Assembly (NCBI RefSeq): GCF_029168315.1
Contig: NZ_JARGYD010000009.1
Location: forward strand, 115,446-179,445
Origin: Psychromarinibacter halotolerans
GTDB taxonomy: Bacteria > Pseudomonadota > Alphaproteobacteria > Rhodobacterales > Rhodobacteraceae
Direction of reading: 5' to 3'
Length of the DNA stretch: 64,000 nucleotides
Under the pieces are notes generated by a model. The model did not search any database. It was given only the letters and a program-made list of their open reading frames with translations, and was not told the DNA's origin. The position numbers were made by a program, and so were the translations under genes. Numbering within the stretch: position 1 is the stretch's first letter; every line of letters starts with the position of its first letter. Below are positions 8,963 through 18,022 of the stretch, piece after piece.

Positions 8963-10384
8963 ATGGCGGACGCGTACCCAACCTATGGCCGGATCGACGG
9001 CCCGATCGTGATCATCGGCTTCGGCTCTATCGGCAAGGGCACCTTGCCCCTGATCGAGCGTCACTTCGACTACGACGCCTCGAAGCTGACCGTGATCGAC
9101 CCCGACCCGTCCAAGGCCGTCTTCCTGCGCCAGCACCAGATCAACCACCTGCAGACCCGCCTGACCCCCGAAAACTACCGCGAGGTTCTGGGCGATCTGT
9201 TCGAAGGCGGGGGTGGCTTCTGCGTGAACCTGTCCGTCGACACCTCGTCGCTCGACATCATGAAGTTCATGCGCGAACTCGGCGTGCTGTACATCGACAC
9301 CGTGGCAGAGCCTTGGGCCGGCTACTATTTCAACACCCCCGACAACGCGGACCGCACCAACTACGCGCTGCGTCAGGCCGTCCGCGACGAAAAGGCCCGC
9401 AGCCCCGGCGGCACCACCGCCGTCAGCTGCTGCGGGGCCAACCCCGGCATGGTCAGCTGGTTCGTGAAAGACGCGCTGTTGACCCTGTCCCGCGACCTAG
9501 GCCGGGAAACCGCCCCGCCCGAAGACCGGGCCGGCTGGGCCGCGCTGATGCAAAGCCTCGGCGTCAAGGGCGTCCACATCGCAGAGCGCGACACTCAGGC
9601 GCGCCGCGTCCCCCGCCCCCGCGGCACCTTCGTCAACACGTGGTCGGTCGAGGGCTTCATCGCCGAAGGCTTCCAGCCCGCCGAACTCGGCTGGGGCACG
9701 CACGAGACGTGGTTCCCCGAGAACGCCCACCGCCATGACACCGGCTGCCAAGCAGCGATCTGGCTGGAGCGCCCGGGCGCCATCACCCGTGTCCACACGT
9801 GGTGCCCGACCCCGGGCCCGCAGTTCGGTTTCATCGTCACCCACAACGAGGCGATCTCGATCTCGGATTATTACACCGTCGGCGAAGGCGCCGCGCCAGA
9901 GTATCGCCCGACCTGCCACTATGCCTACCACCCCTGCGACGACGCGGTTCTCAGCCTGCACGAGATGTTCGGCTCGGGCCGCCAGCAGACCCGGCATCAC
10001 ATCCTGACCGAGGATGAGATCGTCGAGGGTATCGACGAACTCGGCGTGCTTCTGTACGGCCACGACAAGAACGCCCTCTGGTACGGCTCGCGTCTAAGCA
10101 ACGAAGAGGCCCGCGATCTGGCCCCTTACCAGAACGCGACCGGCCTGCAGGTCACGTCCGCCGTGCTGGCCGGCATGGTCTGGGCGCTGGAAAACCCGAA
10201 CGCGGGGATCGTTGAAACTGACGAGATGGATTTCGCCCGCTGCCTCGAAGTGCAACGCCCTTACCTTGGCCCGGTCGAAGCGCACTACACCGACTGGACC
10301 CCGCTGCAGGACCGCTGGGCGCAGTTCCCCGAGGACATCGACGAATCCGACCCGTGGCAATTCCGGAACGTGCTGGCCACCTGA
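8963..10384 (+). CDS. hss: homospermidine synthase
   Basis: This 473-residue enzyme makes sym-homospermidine from putrescine (or spermidine plus putrescine) in an NAD-dependent reaction. The N-terminus carries the Rossmann motif IIGFGSIGKGTLPLIERHF, followed by the family-typical VIDPDPSK, the VDTSSLDIMKF segment and AEPWAGYYFN. It matches the saccharopine dehydrogenase-like Hss of alphaproteobacteria in length and layout. ATG at 8963 is preceded by GAGGAGCAGCAA. It is a single-gene unit followed by tRNA-Ser; a GC-rich stretch with a short T-run (10405-10420) may end the transcript. Confidence 0.95.
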   Translation: MADAYPTYGRIDGPIVIIGFGSIGKGTLPLIERHFDYDASKLTVIDPDPSKAVFLRQHQINHLQTRLTPENYREVLGDLFEGGGGFCVNLSVDTSSLDIMKFMRELGVLYIDTVAEPWAGYYFNTPDNADRTNYALRQAVRDEKARSPGGTTAVSCCGANPGMVSWFVKDALLTLSRDLGRETAPPEDRAGWAALMQSLGVKGVHIAERDTQARRVPRPRGTFVNTWSVEGFIAEGFQPAELGWGTHETWFPENAHRHDTGCQAAIWLERPGAITRVHTWCPTPGPQFGFIVTHNEAISISDYYTVGEGAAPEYRPTCHYAYHPCDDAVLSLHEMFGSGRQQTRHHILTEDEIVEGIDELGVLLYGHDKNALWYGSRLSNEEARDLAPYQNATGLQVTSAVLAGMVWALENPNAGIVETDEMDFARCLEVQRPYLGPVEAHYTDWTPLQDRWAQFPEDIDESDPWQFRNVLAT

Positions 10385-10472
10385 CGCGCCAATCCCCGCC
10401 CCGCGCGGCTTTTTCAAACCCCGGCCAGTTTCGCCTTGTACTCCCTCCGCCGGCTTCGCTATACGCGTCGGC

Positions 10473-10562
10473 GGAGACGTGGCCGAGTGGTCGAAGGCGC
10501 TCCCCTGCTAAGGGAGTAGGCGGGAAACCGTCTCGAGGGTTCGAATCCCTTCGTCTCCGCCA
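10473..10562 (+). tRNA. tRNA-Ser (anticodon GCT)
   Basis: A class II tRNA folds from GGAGACG (10473) to CGTCTCC plus discriminator G and an encoded CCA (10560-10562). The anticodon stem CTCCC/GGGAG encloses loop CTGCTAA with anticodon GCT at 10507-10509, reading AGC/AGT serine codons. A long variable arm and the TTCGAAT T-loop are present. Confidence 0.97.
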
Positions 10563-10693
10563 CCAGACCCCGCGACGCCACCATCGGCCCTGCCCAGCGC
10601 AGCGGGTTCGGCAGCCGAATTTCTTCGGGCCGGTCCAGCGGCAGACCCCTACATCTTCTTCAAATAACCACGCGCAGACCCGGTACCCTTTGC

Positions 10694-10716
10694 CCCGAAG
10701 CGGACGCCGCTTCGGG
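10694..10716. terminator. 10-bp hairpin between convergent tRNA-Ser and cysG
   Basis: CCCGAAGCGG-ACG-CCGCTTCGGG is a perfect 10-bp stem placed between the tRNA (plus strand) and the end of cysG (minus strand, stop at 10748). It lacks a T-run on either side, so a bidirectional terminator or 3'-end stabiliser is a guess from its position. Confidence 0.4.
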
Positions 10717-10747
10717 ACCAATCCATGTCACCGCGCACGTCGCAAGA

Positions 10748-12133
10748 TCAGGCCGCCGAAGACACCGGCTGGCTGACCGAGGCCGCCATCGACTTGGGGT
10801 AGCGGACCATCAGAAGCGCGGGGCTTTCGATGCCGTGATGGGCGACCGTGTCGGCCAGTGCGCCAAGGGTGGTGGAGACGTGGCGCTGGCTTCCGGTGCT
10901 GACCGAGGCGACGATGTCGACCGGACAGGCCACCGGGGCACCGGCGGCGACGAGGTCGGCCTGCACCAGCGCCGCCTTCTCAACCGCCATGTAGAACGCC
11001 ACTGATGTCCCCGGCCGGGCCAGAAGGGCGCGATCCGGTTCGGCATCCTCGGGGCGGCAGGTTCCGGTCGTGATCACGAACGTGTCGGTTTCGCCGCGCT
11101 CGGTCAGCGGGCGTCCAAGGGCCGCGGCGGCGGCAGAGGCGGCGGTGATGCCCGGCACGATCTCGACCTCTATTCCGGCGGCGGTGGCGGCGGCGATCTC
11201 TTCGCAGGCGCGGCCGAAGACCGATGGGTCGCCGGATTTCAGGCGCACGACCCGCCTGCCCTGTGCCGCCTCGGCCACGATCAGCCGGTCGATCCGGTCC
11301 TGCGGCCATGCGCAGGCACCGACCTCTTTGCCGACGTAGACGCGGTCGGCATCCCGGCGCGCCAGTTCCAGAACCTCGGGATCGACGAGGCGGTCGTAGA
11401 AGATCACATCGGCGGCCTGCAACCGCTGCACCGCCCGCATCGTCAGAAGATCGCGGGCGCCCGGACCCGCGCCGACAAGCGCGATATGTCCCGTCATCTT
11501 TGGCGCCTGCCGGTCCGCGATCGCCTGCTTGAGAAGCAGGGCCGCCTGCCGTTCGCGTCCGTCCAGATGCGCGCGCCATGCCTCTCCGCTGAATGCCCAT
11601 TCCCAGAACCCGCGCCGCGCGGCGTGGGGGAACGCCTCTGCCACGGCGCCGCGCAGGCGTCCGGCAAGCGCCACGAAAGACCCAAGACGCGGCGACAGCA
11701 TGGTCTCGATCCGGGTTTTGATCGCGCGTCCCAGAACCGGCGCGGCCCCTTCGGTCCCGATGGCCACGACGACGGGATCGCGGTCGACAATCGACGGCGT
11801 GAACGCGTCGCACAGTTCGGGCCGGTCGATGACGTTCACCACGCCCCCCGCCGCGCGGGCGATCCCCGCAAGGCGCAGGTCAAGGTCGTCATCGCCGGTG
11901 CCGATGAACGCAAGCGCGGCGTTTTCGAAGGTTTCGTCGCGGATCTCGGCGTGGTGCTCTGCCCGCCCCGATGCAACAAGAGACGCCAGCTCGGGCTCCA
12001 GCGTGGGCGCAAGAAGGGTGATCTGCGCCTCGGTTTTCAGGATCAGGCGCGCCTTTCGGGCGACCTCTTCCCCGCCGCCACACAGCACGACACGGCGTCC
12101 GTCCATCCGCAGGAACATTGGAAAGTTCTTCAT
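10748..12133 (-). CDS. cysG: siroheme synthase (CysG: dehydrogenase/ferrochelatase plus methyltransferase)
   Basis: This 461-residue fusion makes siroheme from uroporphyrinogen III for sulfite/nitrite reductases. Residues 1-210 form the precorrin-2 dehydrogenase/ferrochelatase half, with the NAD motif LCGGGEEVARKARLIL and the VVNVIDRPELCDAFTPSI segment. Residues about 215-450 form the SAM uroporphyrinogen methyltransferase half, with VGAGPGARDLLT, VRLKSGDPSVFGRA and VPGITAASAAAA. ATG at 12133. It is not followed by cysH/cysI-type genes, unlike in many relatives; tRNA-Ser lies downstream in the opposite direction. A terminator-like hairpin sits in its own leader, pointing to attenuation. Confidence 0.96.
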   Translation of the reverse strand: MKNFPMFLRMDGRRVVLCGGGEEVARKARLILKTEAQITLLAPTLEPELASLVASGRAEHHAEIRDETFENAALAFIGTGDDDLDLRLAGIARAAGGVVNVIDRPELCDAFTPSIVDRDPVVVAIGTEGAAPVLGRAIKTRIETMLSPRLGSFVALAGRLRGAVAEAFPHAARRGFWEWAFSGEAWRAHLDGRERQAALLLKQAIADRQAPKMTGHIALVGAGPGARDLLTMRAVQRLQAADVIFYDRLVDPEVLELARRDADRVYVGKEVGACAWPQDRIDRLIVAEAAQGRRVVRLKSGDPSVFGRACEEIAAATAAGIEVEIVPGITAASAAAAALGRPLTERGETDTFVITTGTCRPEDAEPDRALLARPGTSVAFYMAVEKAALVQADLVAAGAPVACPVDIVASVSTGSQRHVSTTLGALADTVAHHGIESPALLMVRYPKSMAASVSQPVSSAA

Positions 12134-12154
12134 CTTGCAGCTCCGTCAAACACG

Positions 12155-12207
12155 AAAAAGGCCGCCGACACCAACGTGACGCGTGTCACGCATTGCCGAG
12201 CAGCCTT
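12155..12207 (-). promoter_or_regulatory. terminator-like leader hairpin upstream of cysG
   Basis: On the minus strand, AAGGCTGCT pairs with GGCGGCCTT, allowing two G-U pairs, and is followed directly by TTTTT (12159-12155). The loop holds another 6-bp hairpin, CGTGAC-ACGC-GTCACG. The T-run ends only 21 nt before the cysG start codon, and the preceding gene has its own terminator (12349-12386), so this looks like an attenuator in the cysG leader. The ligand or mechanism is unknown. Confidence 0.5.
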
Positions 12208-12348
12208 GCCCATTGACCCATTGTGGGGAATCGACGACGCCGTTGCCGTCGGGATCAGCTAGCCCCAGCGGGCCATCGGAATCAACAAAAAGCCGTCCGC
12301 GCCGTCGCGAAACGCGCCCGGAGGGCCCTGAACTGCGTCTATTTGCAG

Positions 12349-12386
12349 AAAAAACGGTCGGTCCGAAATTTCTTTCGGCCGAACCG
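12349..12386 (-). terminator. rho-independent terminator
   Basis: On the minus strand, CGGTTCGGCCGAAA-GAAA-TTTCGGACCGACCG (two mismatched positions) is followed by TTTTTT. It lies 39 bp after the stop of the enolase-superfamily gene and should end that transcript. Confidence 0.8.
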
Positions 12387-12424
12387 CTGGATCACCGTGT
12401 TCGGGTAAACGGACCGGCGCGGGC

Positions 12425-13522
12425 TTAGCCCCGGCTGACGGTACGCAGGGTCAGCCGGCCAGGATCGGGCGCGAAGCCGTGGCCCGGCCGGTCGGGCGCG
12501 GTGATCGTGCCGGGACCGTTCAGAACGATATCGGGCGCCGCAAGATCCGTCTCGTACAGGCGGCCGCGCGGGAAGATGTCGGCCGCATAGGCCATGCCCG
12601 GCAGCGTCGCCAAGGCCAGCGACACCCCCTGCCCCACGTTGGATTCCAGCATACCACCGACCCAGCACGGGACACCCGCCCCGGTACAGTAGCGCTGGAT
12701 CTCGATGGCGTTCGTCAGACCGCCCACGCGCCCGTGCTTGATGTTGATCCACCGGGACGCGCCCGTCTCTACCGCCTGCTTCGCGATCTCGACCGAGGTG
12801 ATCGTCTCGTCCAGACAGATCGGCGTCTCCAGTTCGGCTTGCAGCTTCGCGTGGTCGATCAGGTCCTGCCAGCCCAGCGGCTGCTCGATCATCACCAGCC
12901 CAAGCGTATCCAGCTCGCGGAACAGGTCCATGTCGTCCAGCGTGAACCCAGAATTGCAGTCGATGTGCAGCGGCATGTCGGGGAACGCCTCGCGGACCGA
13001 AGCGACCATCCCCACCCCGCTGTCGGGCCGGAACTTCAGCTTGGTCCGGCTGAACCCGCCGTCCACCGCCGCCCGGACCCCGTCGTGCAGTGCCGCCATG
13101 CTGTCCTGCACCGGGATGTCCGCCCCCACCGCCACGTCCGGTGCGGTCCCGCCGATCATCTGCCACAGCGGGCGGTCTTCGATCCGCGCCGCAAGGTCCC
13201 ACCACGCGGTGTCCAGCGCGGCCTTGGCGAACCAGTTGCCCTTGAAGCTGCCCAGGAGGTCCTGAAGCGCGGCGCCGCTGTCGATCTCGCGGCCAGTGAC
13301 CAGCGGCGCAAAGACATCGCGGATCAAAAGGAAGACCCCGGCGGCCCATTCCGGACAGAACTGCGGCACGGCATAGGGCGCCGTTTCGCCCCACCCCACC
13401 ATGTCGCCGGATCTCAGGCGGACCAGCACGGTGTCGATTGCCGTTTCAACGCTGAACGACGTCTTCCACGGTGCCTTCAGCGGCATCGAGACATGGAAGA
13501 CGGACACCTCGTCAATCCGCAT
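12425..13522 (-). CDS. enolase-superfamily racemase (N-succinylamino acid racemase/OSBS-like)
   Basis: This 365-residue protein has the full mandelate racemase/muconate lactonising fold. The catalytic KxK pair is K161/K163 (TKLKF), metal ligands are D188 (DCNSG), E213 (EQPL) and D238 (LDET), and the opposing general base is K262 in INIKHGRVGG. The NIKxGRVGG and GGMLESNVGQG motifs are typical of the o-succinylbenzoate synthase / N-succinylamino acid racemase branch rather than of mandelate racemase. No menaquinone genes are nearby; instead it is the neighbour of an RpiR regulator, a peptide-type ABC importer and an ArgE-like deacylase, which favours racemisation of an imported N-acyl amino acid. 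That substrate is inference. Confidence 0.88.
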   Translation of the reverse strand: MRIDEVSVFHVSMPLKAPWKTSFSVETAIDTVLVRLRSGDMVGWGETAPYAVPQFCPEWAAGVFLLIRDVFAPLVTGREIDSGAALQDLLGSFKGNWFAKAALDTAWWDLAARIEDRPLWQMIGGTAPDVAVGADIPVQDSMAALHDGVRAAVDGGFSRTKLKFRPDSGVGMVASVREAFPDMPLHIDCNSGFTLDDMDLFRELDTLGLVMIEQPLGWQDLIDHAKLQAELETPICLDETITSVEIAKQAVETGASRWINIKHGRVGGLTNAIEIQRYCTGAGVPCWVGGMLESNVGQGVSLALATLPGMAYAADIFPRGRLYETDLAAPDIVLNGPGTITAPDRPGHGFAPDPGRLTLRTVSRG

Positions 13523-13537
13523 GGTGGGGGGCTCCTG

Positions 13538-14410
13538 TCATGTTCCGGGGTCGAGTTCGCCAAGCTCGTCAAGCATCGTCTCGATCCCGCTCAGGCGCGC
13601 GCGCCCCGTCTGGCCCGAGGCGTGATAGGTGTGCGTGGCAAGATAGTTCAGCAGGCTGATGACGCCGACGTAGGAATCGAACAGCGACGTGCCGCGGACC
13701 TGACAGGCGAAGACCCATTTGGCGTATTCGCGGGTCCGCACGGCGCGCCGGTCGGTGATATAGGCGATCGGCACGCCACGGTCGCGGAACAGTTCCATCG
13801 CGCGGGCGGACTGGGCAGACCGGCGGCGCAGCCCGACAGCGATCAACAGATCGTCCGGCCCAAGGTCGCCGATATCCTCCATCAGCATCTGCCCCGCCGA
13901 TGGGGCCAGTATCACGCCCGGCCGGATCAGGGTCAGCTGGCGGCGCAGGTAGTTCGCGAAAATATAGCTGTTGCGAAACCCAAGACAGACCACGCGCCGG
14001 GCCGACAGGATCTTCTGCGCCACCTCTGTCAGCAGGGTGGCGTCGATCTGTTCGATCGTGTCTCGCAGCGTCGCGAGGTCCTGTTCAAGGTGCAGCGCAA
14101 GGCTGCTTTGCCCGCGCTCTGGCTTGGCGGACAGGAAGATCGGGTCGCCCGTCATCTGCGCGTGCCGGATCTCGCGCTGCATCTCGCGGAAATCGCCATA
14201 GCCGATGCGCTTGACGAAACGGGACACCGCCGCTTTCGACGCGCCCGCACGGTCCGCAAGCTCGGTGGCAGAGTACAACAGCACCTCGTTCGGATACTCC
14301 AGAACGTGGTCCGCCAGCGCGCGCTCGCTGCCCGGCATCTCGTCGTATTTCGAGCGGATCAGTTTTTCGATCGCCCGCGGTTGCGGAGCATCTGACTGTT
14401 TTTCGGGCAT
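13538..14410 (-). CDS. MurR/RpiR-family transcriptional regulator
   Basis: This 290-residue regulator has an N-terminal RpiR helix-turn-helix (about 12-85, with YSATELADRAGASKAAVSRFVKRIGYGDF as its recognition part) and a C-terminal SIS domain (about 130-260, with VCLGFRNSYIFANYLRRQL and DLLIAVGLRRRSAQS). SIS domains bind phosphosugars in several relatives, but many RpiR proteins beside peptide transporters respond to other small molecules. It is divergent from the ABC importer and probably controls it and the racemase gene 15 bp downstream. Two GGTTAAAA repeats in the shared promoter region are candidate sites. Confidence 0.92.
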   Translation of the reverse strand: MPEKQSDAPQPRAIEKLIRSKYDEMPGSERALADHVLEYPNEVLLYSATELADRAGASKAAVSRFVKRIGYGDFREMQREIRHAQMTGDPIFLSAKPERGQSSLALHLEQDLATLRDTIEQIDATLLTEVAQKILSARRVVCLGFRNSYIFANYLRRQLTLIRPGVILAPSAGQMLMEDIGDLGPDDLLIAVGLRRRSAQSARAMELFRDRGVPIAYITDRRAVRTREYAKWVFACQVRGTSLFDSYVGVISLLNYLATHTYHASGQTGRARLSGIETMLDELGELDPGT

Positions 14411-14432
14411 TGCGCGTCTCTTACTCTGATCC

Positions 14433-14470
14433 GGTTAAAACACAATTTTCACATTATTGACAGGTTAAAA
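14433..14470 (+). promoter_or_regulatory. divergent promoter region with GGTTAAAA direct repeats
   Basis: Between the RpiR gene (minus) and the binding-protein gene (plus), GGTTAAAA occurs at 14433-14440 and 14463-14470, exactly 30 bp apart, i.e. about three helical turns. Each is followed by a TTTTC tract. A TTGACA hexamer (14457-14462) lies between them and could be the -35 element of the transporter promoter. I infer these are operator half-sites for the neighbouring regulator. Confidence 0.5.
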
Positions 14471-14559
14471 TTTTCGTTTCAGTCTTATCCCTGTCATCAC
14501 CCGAGGCGCCGGTCGGGAGGCCGGTTCCCTGATACAACCAACGACAGGAGAGAACGAGA

Positions 14560-16101
14560 ATGAGATCGCGATTGAAACATTTGGCGGTCAGCGCACTGGC
14601 CATATCGCTGGGCACGCAGGCCTTCGCAGGGGACATCGTCTGGGCCCGCGACGGCGACATCGACTCGCTCGACCCGCACCGCGCGACGTCCACCCTGTCG
14701 CGGCAGGTCTGGTATCAGATCTACGACTCGCTGCTGGAATTCGACGACGACGGTTCGGTCGTGTCGAACCTCGCCGAAAGCTGGGACGTGTCCGAGGACG
14801 GCACCGAGATCACTTTCACGCTTCACGATGACATCATGTGCCACGACGGCACCCCGTTCGACGCCGACGACGTCATGTGGACGGCGGAACGCGCCTTGTT
14901 CGGCGACAACCCGAGCCTGACCAAGGCAAGCTGGGGCAACGTCAGCGCGGTCGACAAGATCGACAGCCTGACGGTGATGTTCACGCTGGACACGCCGTTC
15001 GGCGCCTTCGTTCCGTTCATGGCCGACCAGTTCACCTCGATGCTGTGCGACAGCAACGCCGAGGCCGCCGATTTCGGCACGGGGTCGGCCATCGGCACCG
15101 GACCGTGGAAATTCGGGTCGTGGACCAAGGGGTCCGAGATCGTTCTGGAAGCGAACGCCGACTACGTGAACCGTGGCCGGCCCGTCGATAACCCCGGCGC
15201 GCCGCTGGCCGACCGGCTGATCGTGCGCACCATGCCCGAGGGCCAGACCCGCGTGGCCGGCCTGCGCACGGGCGAGTTGAACGTCATCGTCCCGCCGATC
15301 CAGGAAGTGAAGTCGCTTCAGGACGACGAGGCGGTCGAGGTTCACGTCGCCGAGGGCACCGGCCAGAACATGTTCCTGCAGTTCGCCGTGACGCGCCCGC
15401 CGTTCGACGACCCGCGCGCCCGCCGCGCCGTCAGCCACGCCATCGACAAGGACATGGCGATTCAGGTCGTCTATGGCGACCTCGTGGAACGCCAGTACTG
15501 CCCGATCTCGCGCGGGGTGTTCGGCAACGATCCCGAATTCTGCAAGCAGTTCGATCAGGACTATGATCCCGAGAAGGCGACCGAGCTGCTGGCCGAACTT
15601 GGCTATGGCCCGGACAATCCGATGGAAATCATCCTGGCCACCTGGACCGGCGACAACCGCGAGCGGATGCTGCAAATGCTGCAGAACCAGCTCAAGCAGG
15701 TGAACATCATCGCCTCGATCGAGGTGATGGACATCGGCACCCTGAACGCCCGCGACACGCAGGAAAACAACAAGACCGAAGGCCCCGGCTATGTCGACCT
15801 GATGGGCTGGACGTGGTTCGACCCCGACCTGCTGTACCTTCTGTGGCACTCGCCCGGCGCCTACGAAGGGTTCCACACCCCCGAGCTGGATACGATCCTT
15901 GAAGCGACGCGCACCACCGTTGACCCCGCCGAGCGCGAGGAAGTCGTGAAAGAGGCGTTCAAGATCCTGCTCGAAGAAGCCGGACAGGTGCCGATCTACA
16001 CCCCGGGCTGGCTGTGGCTGTACGCCGTGTCCGCCGACACGCCGGGCTTCAAGATCGGCCCTTTCAACCGGGCTCAGTTCGGCGCGATGGAAGCGTCCTA
16101 G
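14560..16101 (+). CDS. peptide-type ABC transporter, substrate-binding protein
   Basis: This 513-residue SBP_bac_5 (DppA/OppA-type) protein captures substrate in the periplasm for the importer encoded downstream. A Sec signal peptide occupies residues 1-23 (cleavage after AFA). Family marks are DIDSLDPHRATS near the mature N-terminus, YDSLLEFDDDGSVVSNLAESWDVSEDG, and the DDPRARRAVSHAIDKD helix. The ATG at 14560 follows GACAGGAGAGAACGAG. It opens a six- or seven-gene run through 22148. The ligand class (peptide, N-acyl amino acid, or other) cannot be told from sequence alone. Confidence 0.95.
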   Translation: MRSRLKHLAVSALAISLGTQAFAGDIVWARDGDIDSLDPHRATSTLSRQVWYQIYDSLLEFDDDGSVVSNLAESWDVSEDGTEITFTLHDDIMCHDGTPFDADDVMWTAERALFGDNPSLTKASWGNVSAVDKIDSLTVMFTLDTPFGAFVPFMADQFTSMLCDSNAEAADFGTGSAIGTGPWKFGSWTKGSEIVLEANADYVNRGRPVDNPGAPLADRLIVRTMPEGQTRVAGLRTGELNVIVPPIQEVKSLQDDEAVEVHVAEGTGQNMFLQFAVTRPPFDDPRARRAVSHAIDKDMAIQVVYGDLVERQYCPISRGVFGNDPEFCKQFDQDYDPEKATELLAELGYGPDNPMEIILATWTGDNRERMLQMLQNQLKQVNIIASIEVMDIGTLNARDTQENNKTEGPGYVDLMGWTWFDPDLLYLLWHSPGAYEGFHTPELDTILEATRTTVDPAEREEVVKEAFKILLEEAGQVPIYTPGWLWLYAVSADTPGFKIGPFNRAQFGAMEAS

Positions 16102-16168
16102 GCACCACTTGGCGGGCGGGGATCTTCCCCGCCCGTCACCACCCCCAGCCAGAGGAGCAGAAACGCCC

Positions 16169-17089
16169 GTGGCCCAATTCCTTGTGCAACGCCTTCTTGC
16201 GGCCGTCCTGACGATCTTCGTCACGACCATCGCCGTCTCGATGCTGATCCACCTTGTTCCCGGCGATCCCGTTCAGATCATGTTCGCCCAAAGCCAGGGC
16301 ACCACGCCCGAGCAACTGGAAGAGGTGCGCCAGCGCCTTGGCCTCGACCAGCCGCTGGTGAAACAGTACATCGCCTATCTCGGTCGGCTGCTGCAGGGCG
16401 ATCTTGGGGTCACGATCCGGGGCGAACAGCCGGTGCTGCAACTGTTGCTGCTGCGGCTTCCGAACACGCTGATCCTTGCCGCCTCGGCACTGCTGATCGC
16501 GTCTGTGATCGGTCTGACCTTCGGCTTCATCGCGGCCTACAAGCGGGGCAGCTGGCTGGACACCTTCCTGATGACCACCGCGATCTTGGGCGTGTCGATG
16601 CCGCACTTCTGGCTTGGCCTGATCCTGCTGTTCTATTTCGCGGTGCACCTTGGATGGTTCCCCGTCGCCGGAAGCGGGTTCCCGAACCTCGTGCTTCCCG
16701 CGCTGACGCTGGGGCTGACCAACGCCGCGATCATCGCCCGCCTGACCCGGTCGTCGATGATCGACATCTTCGACCAGGATTTCATCCGCACTGCCCACGC
16801 CAAGGGCCTGCCCCGCGCGATGGTCCTGTACCGCCACGCGCTGCGGGCCGGGCTTGTCCCCATCGTCACGATGATGGGCCTGCAGTTCACCTACATGATG
16901 GGCGGCGCCATCGTGGTCGAGAATGTCTTCGGCTGGAACGGCGTCGGACGCATGGCGATCCAGGCGATTTTCCAGCGGGACTATCCCCTGATCCAAGGCT
17001 TCATCCTGATGTTCGCCATCGTGGTGGTGCTGGTCTCGATCCTGATGGACGTGATCTATGCCCTGCTCGATCCCCGGATACGGCACTAG
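16169..17089 (+). CDS. ABC transporter permease (DppB-like)
   Basis: This 306-residue inner-membrane permease starts with the GTG at 16169 (AQFLVQRLLAAVLTIFVTT), preceded by AGAGGAGCAG; an upstream in-frame ATG at 16109 would add an implausible Pro-rich leader. Six transmembrane helices are visible, the first at about 10-30. The periplasmic LVPGDPVQIMFAQ segment and the EAA-like coupling loop DFIRTAHAKGLPRAMVLYRHALR identify the DppB/OppB type. It pairs with the DppC-like permease encoded 12 bp downstream. Confidence 0.95.
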   Translation: MAQFLVQRLLAAVLTIFVTTIAVSMLIHLVPGDPVQIMFAQSQGTTPEQLEEVRQRLGLDQPLVKQYIAYLGRLLQGDLGVTIRGEQPVLQLLLLRLPNTLILAASALLIASVIGLTFGFIAAYKRGSWLDTFLMTTAILGVSMPHFWLGLILLFYFAVHLGWFPVAGSGFPNLVLPALTLGLTNAAIIARLTRSSMIDIFDQDFIRTAHAKGLPRAMVLYRHALRAGLVPIVTMMGLQFTYMMGGAIVVENVFGWNGVGRMAIQAIFQRDYPLIQGFILMFAIVVVLVSILMDVIYALLDPRIRH

Positions 17090-17101
17090 GAGGCGACGAC
17101 G

Positions 17102-18022
17102 ATGAACCAGAGAGTAACCCGCGCCGTAGATCTGGCCACCGCCGCCATCGACGCCGCCCCGGCCCGCAGCAGCATCGGACGGCGCATGATCGGCGTCCTG
17201 CAGGCGGCGACCGCGAACCGGGGCGCACGCATCGGCCTTGGTCTTGTCCTTATCCTGATCGTCACCGCGATCTTCGCCCCGTGGATCGCGCCCTATGGCG
17301 CCGACCAGATGGGCGCCGGCATGAGCCTGATGCCCCCCTCGTGGGATCACTGGTTCGGCACCGACGAGTTCGGCCGCGACATGTTCAGCCGCGTCGTCTA
17401 TGGCGCGCGCCTGACGATCCAGGTCGGGGTGATCGCCGTCGGCATCTCGCTGACCATCGGCACGCTGATGGGGCTTGTCGCCGGTTACGCGCGCGGCTGG
17501 ACCGAACGGATCCTGATGCGCCTTGTCGACGTGGTGTTTTCCTTCACCGAGACGCTGATCGCCCTGGCGGCGGTCGCCGTGCTGGGCCCAAGCCTGACCA
17601 ACGCGATGATCGCGGTCGGCATCGCCGCGATCCCGTTCTATGCGCGCATCGCCTATTCGGTGACGCTGGTCGAACGGAACAAGGCCTATTTCAGCGCCGC
17701 CTATGTCGCGGGGGCCGGGCACTTTCGGCTGGTGTTCGTGCACCTGCTGCCCAACATCGTGCCGCCCCTGATCGTGGTCGCGACGCTTGGCGTGTCCTCG
17801 GCCGTGCTGGCCGCCGCCGGGCTTAGCTTTCTCGGCCTCGGGGCACAGCCGCCGTCGCCGGAATGGGGCGCGATGCTGTCGGCGGGCCGCGACTACTTCA
17901 CGCAAGCCTCGTGGATCATGATCTATCCCGGCCTTGCAATCATGATCACCGTGCTGGCGTTCAACCTGCTGGGCGACGGTATCCGCGAGGCGCTTGACCC
18001 GAAACAGAAGGCAAAGCGATGA
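17102..18022 (+). CDS. ABC transporter permease (DppC-like)
   Basis: This 306-residue protein is the second permease. It has the N-terminal OppC-type helix (about 42-62), the conserved HWFGTDEFGRDMFSRVVYGAR block, and a C-terminal EAA loop (AYVAGAGHFRLVFVHLLPNIV). The last part, LSFLGLGAQPPSPEWGAML, is diagnostic of the family. It overlaps the following ATPase gene by 4 nt (ATGA at 18019-18022), indicating translational coupling. An ATG at 17102 after GGAGGCGACG sets the start. Confidence 0.95.
   Translation: MNQRVTRAVDLATAAIDAAPARSSIGRRMIGVLQAATANRGARIGLGLVLILIVTAIFAPWIAPYGADQMGAGMSLMPPSWDHWFGTDEFGRDMFSRVVYGARLTIQVGVIAVGISLTIGTLMGLVAGYARGWTERILMRLVDVVFSFTETLIALAAVAVLGPSLTNAMIAVGIAAIPFYARIAYSVTLVERNKAYFSAAYVAGAGHFRLVFVHLLPNIVPPLIVVATLGVSSAVLAAAGLSFLGLGAQPPSPEWGAMLSAGRDYFTQASWIMIYPGLAIMITVLAFNLLGDGIREALDPKQKAKR

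Noticed and set aside
10385..10440. Terminator of the homospermidine synthase gene
   Set aside because: There is a T5 run after GC-rich DNA, but I could not form a convincing stem.
12186..12221. Leader peptide MGQWARLLGNA before cysG
   Set aside because: No ribosome site and no run of regulatory codons such as Cys, Met or His; the hairpin itself is the stronger signal.
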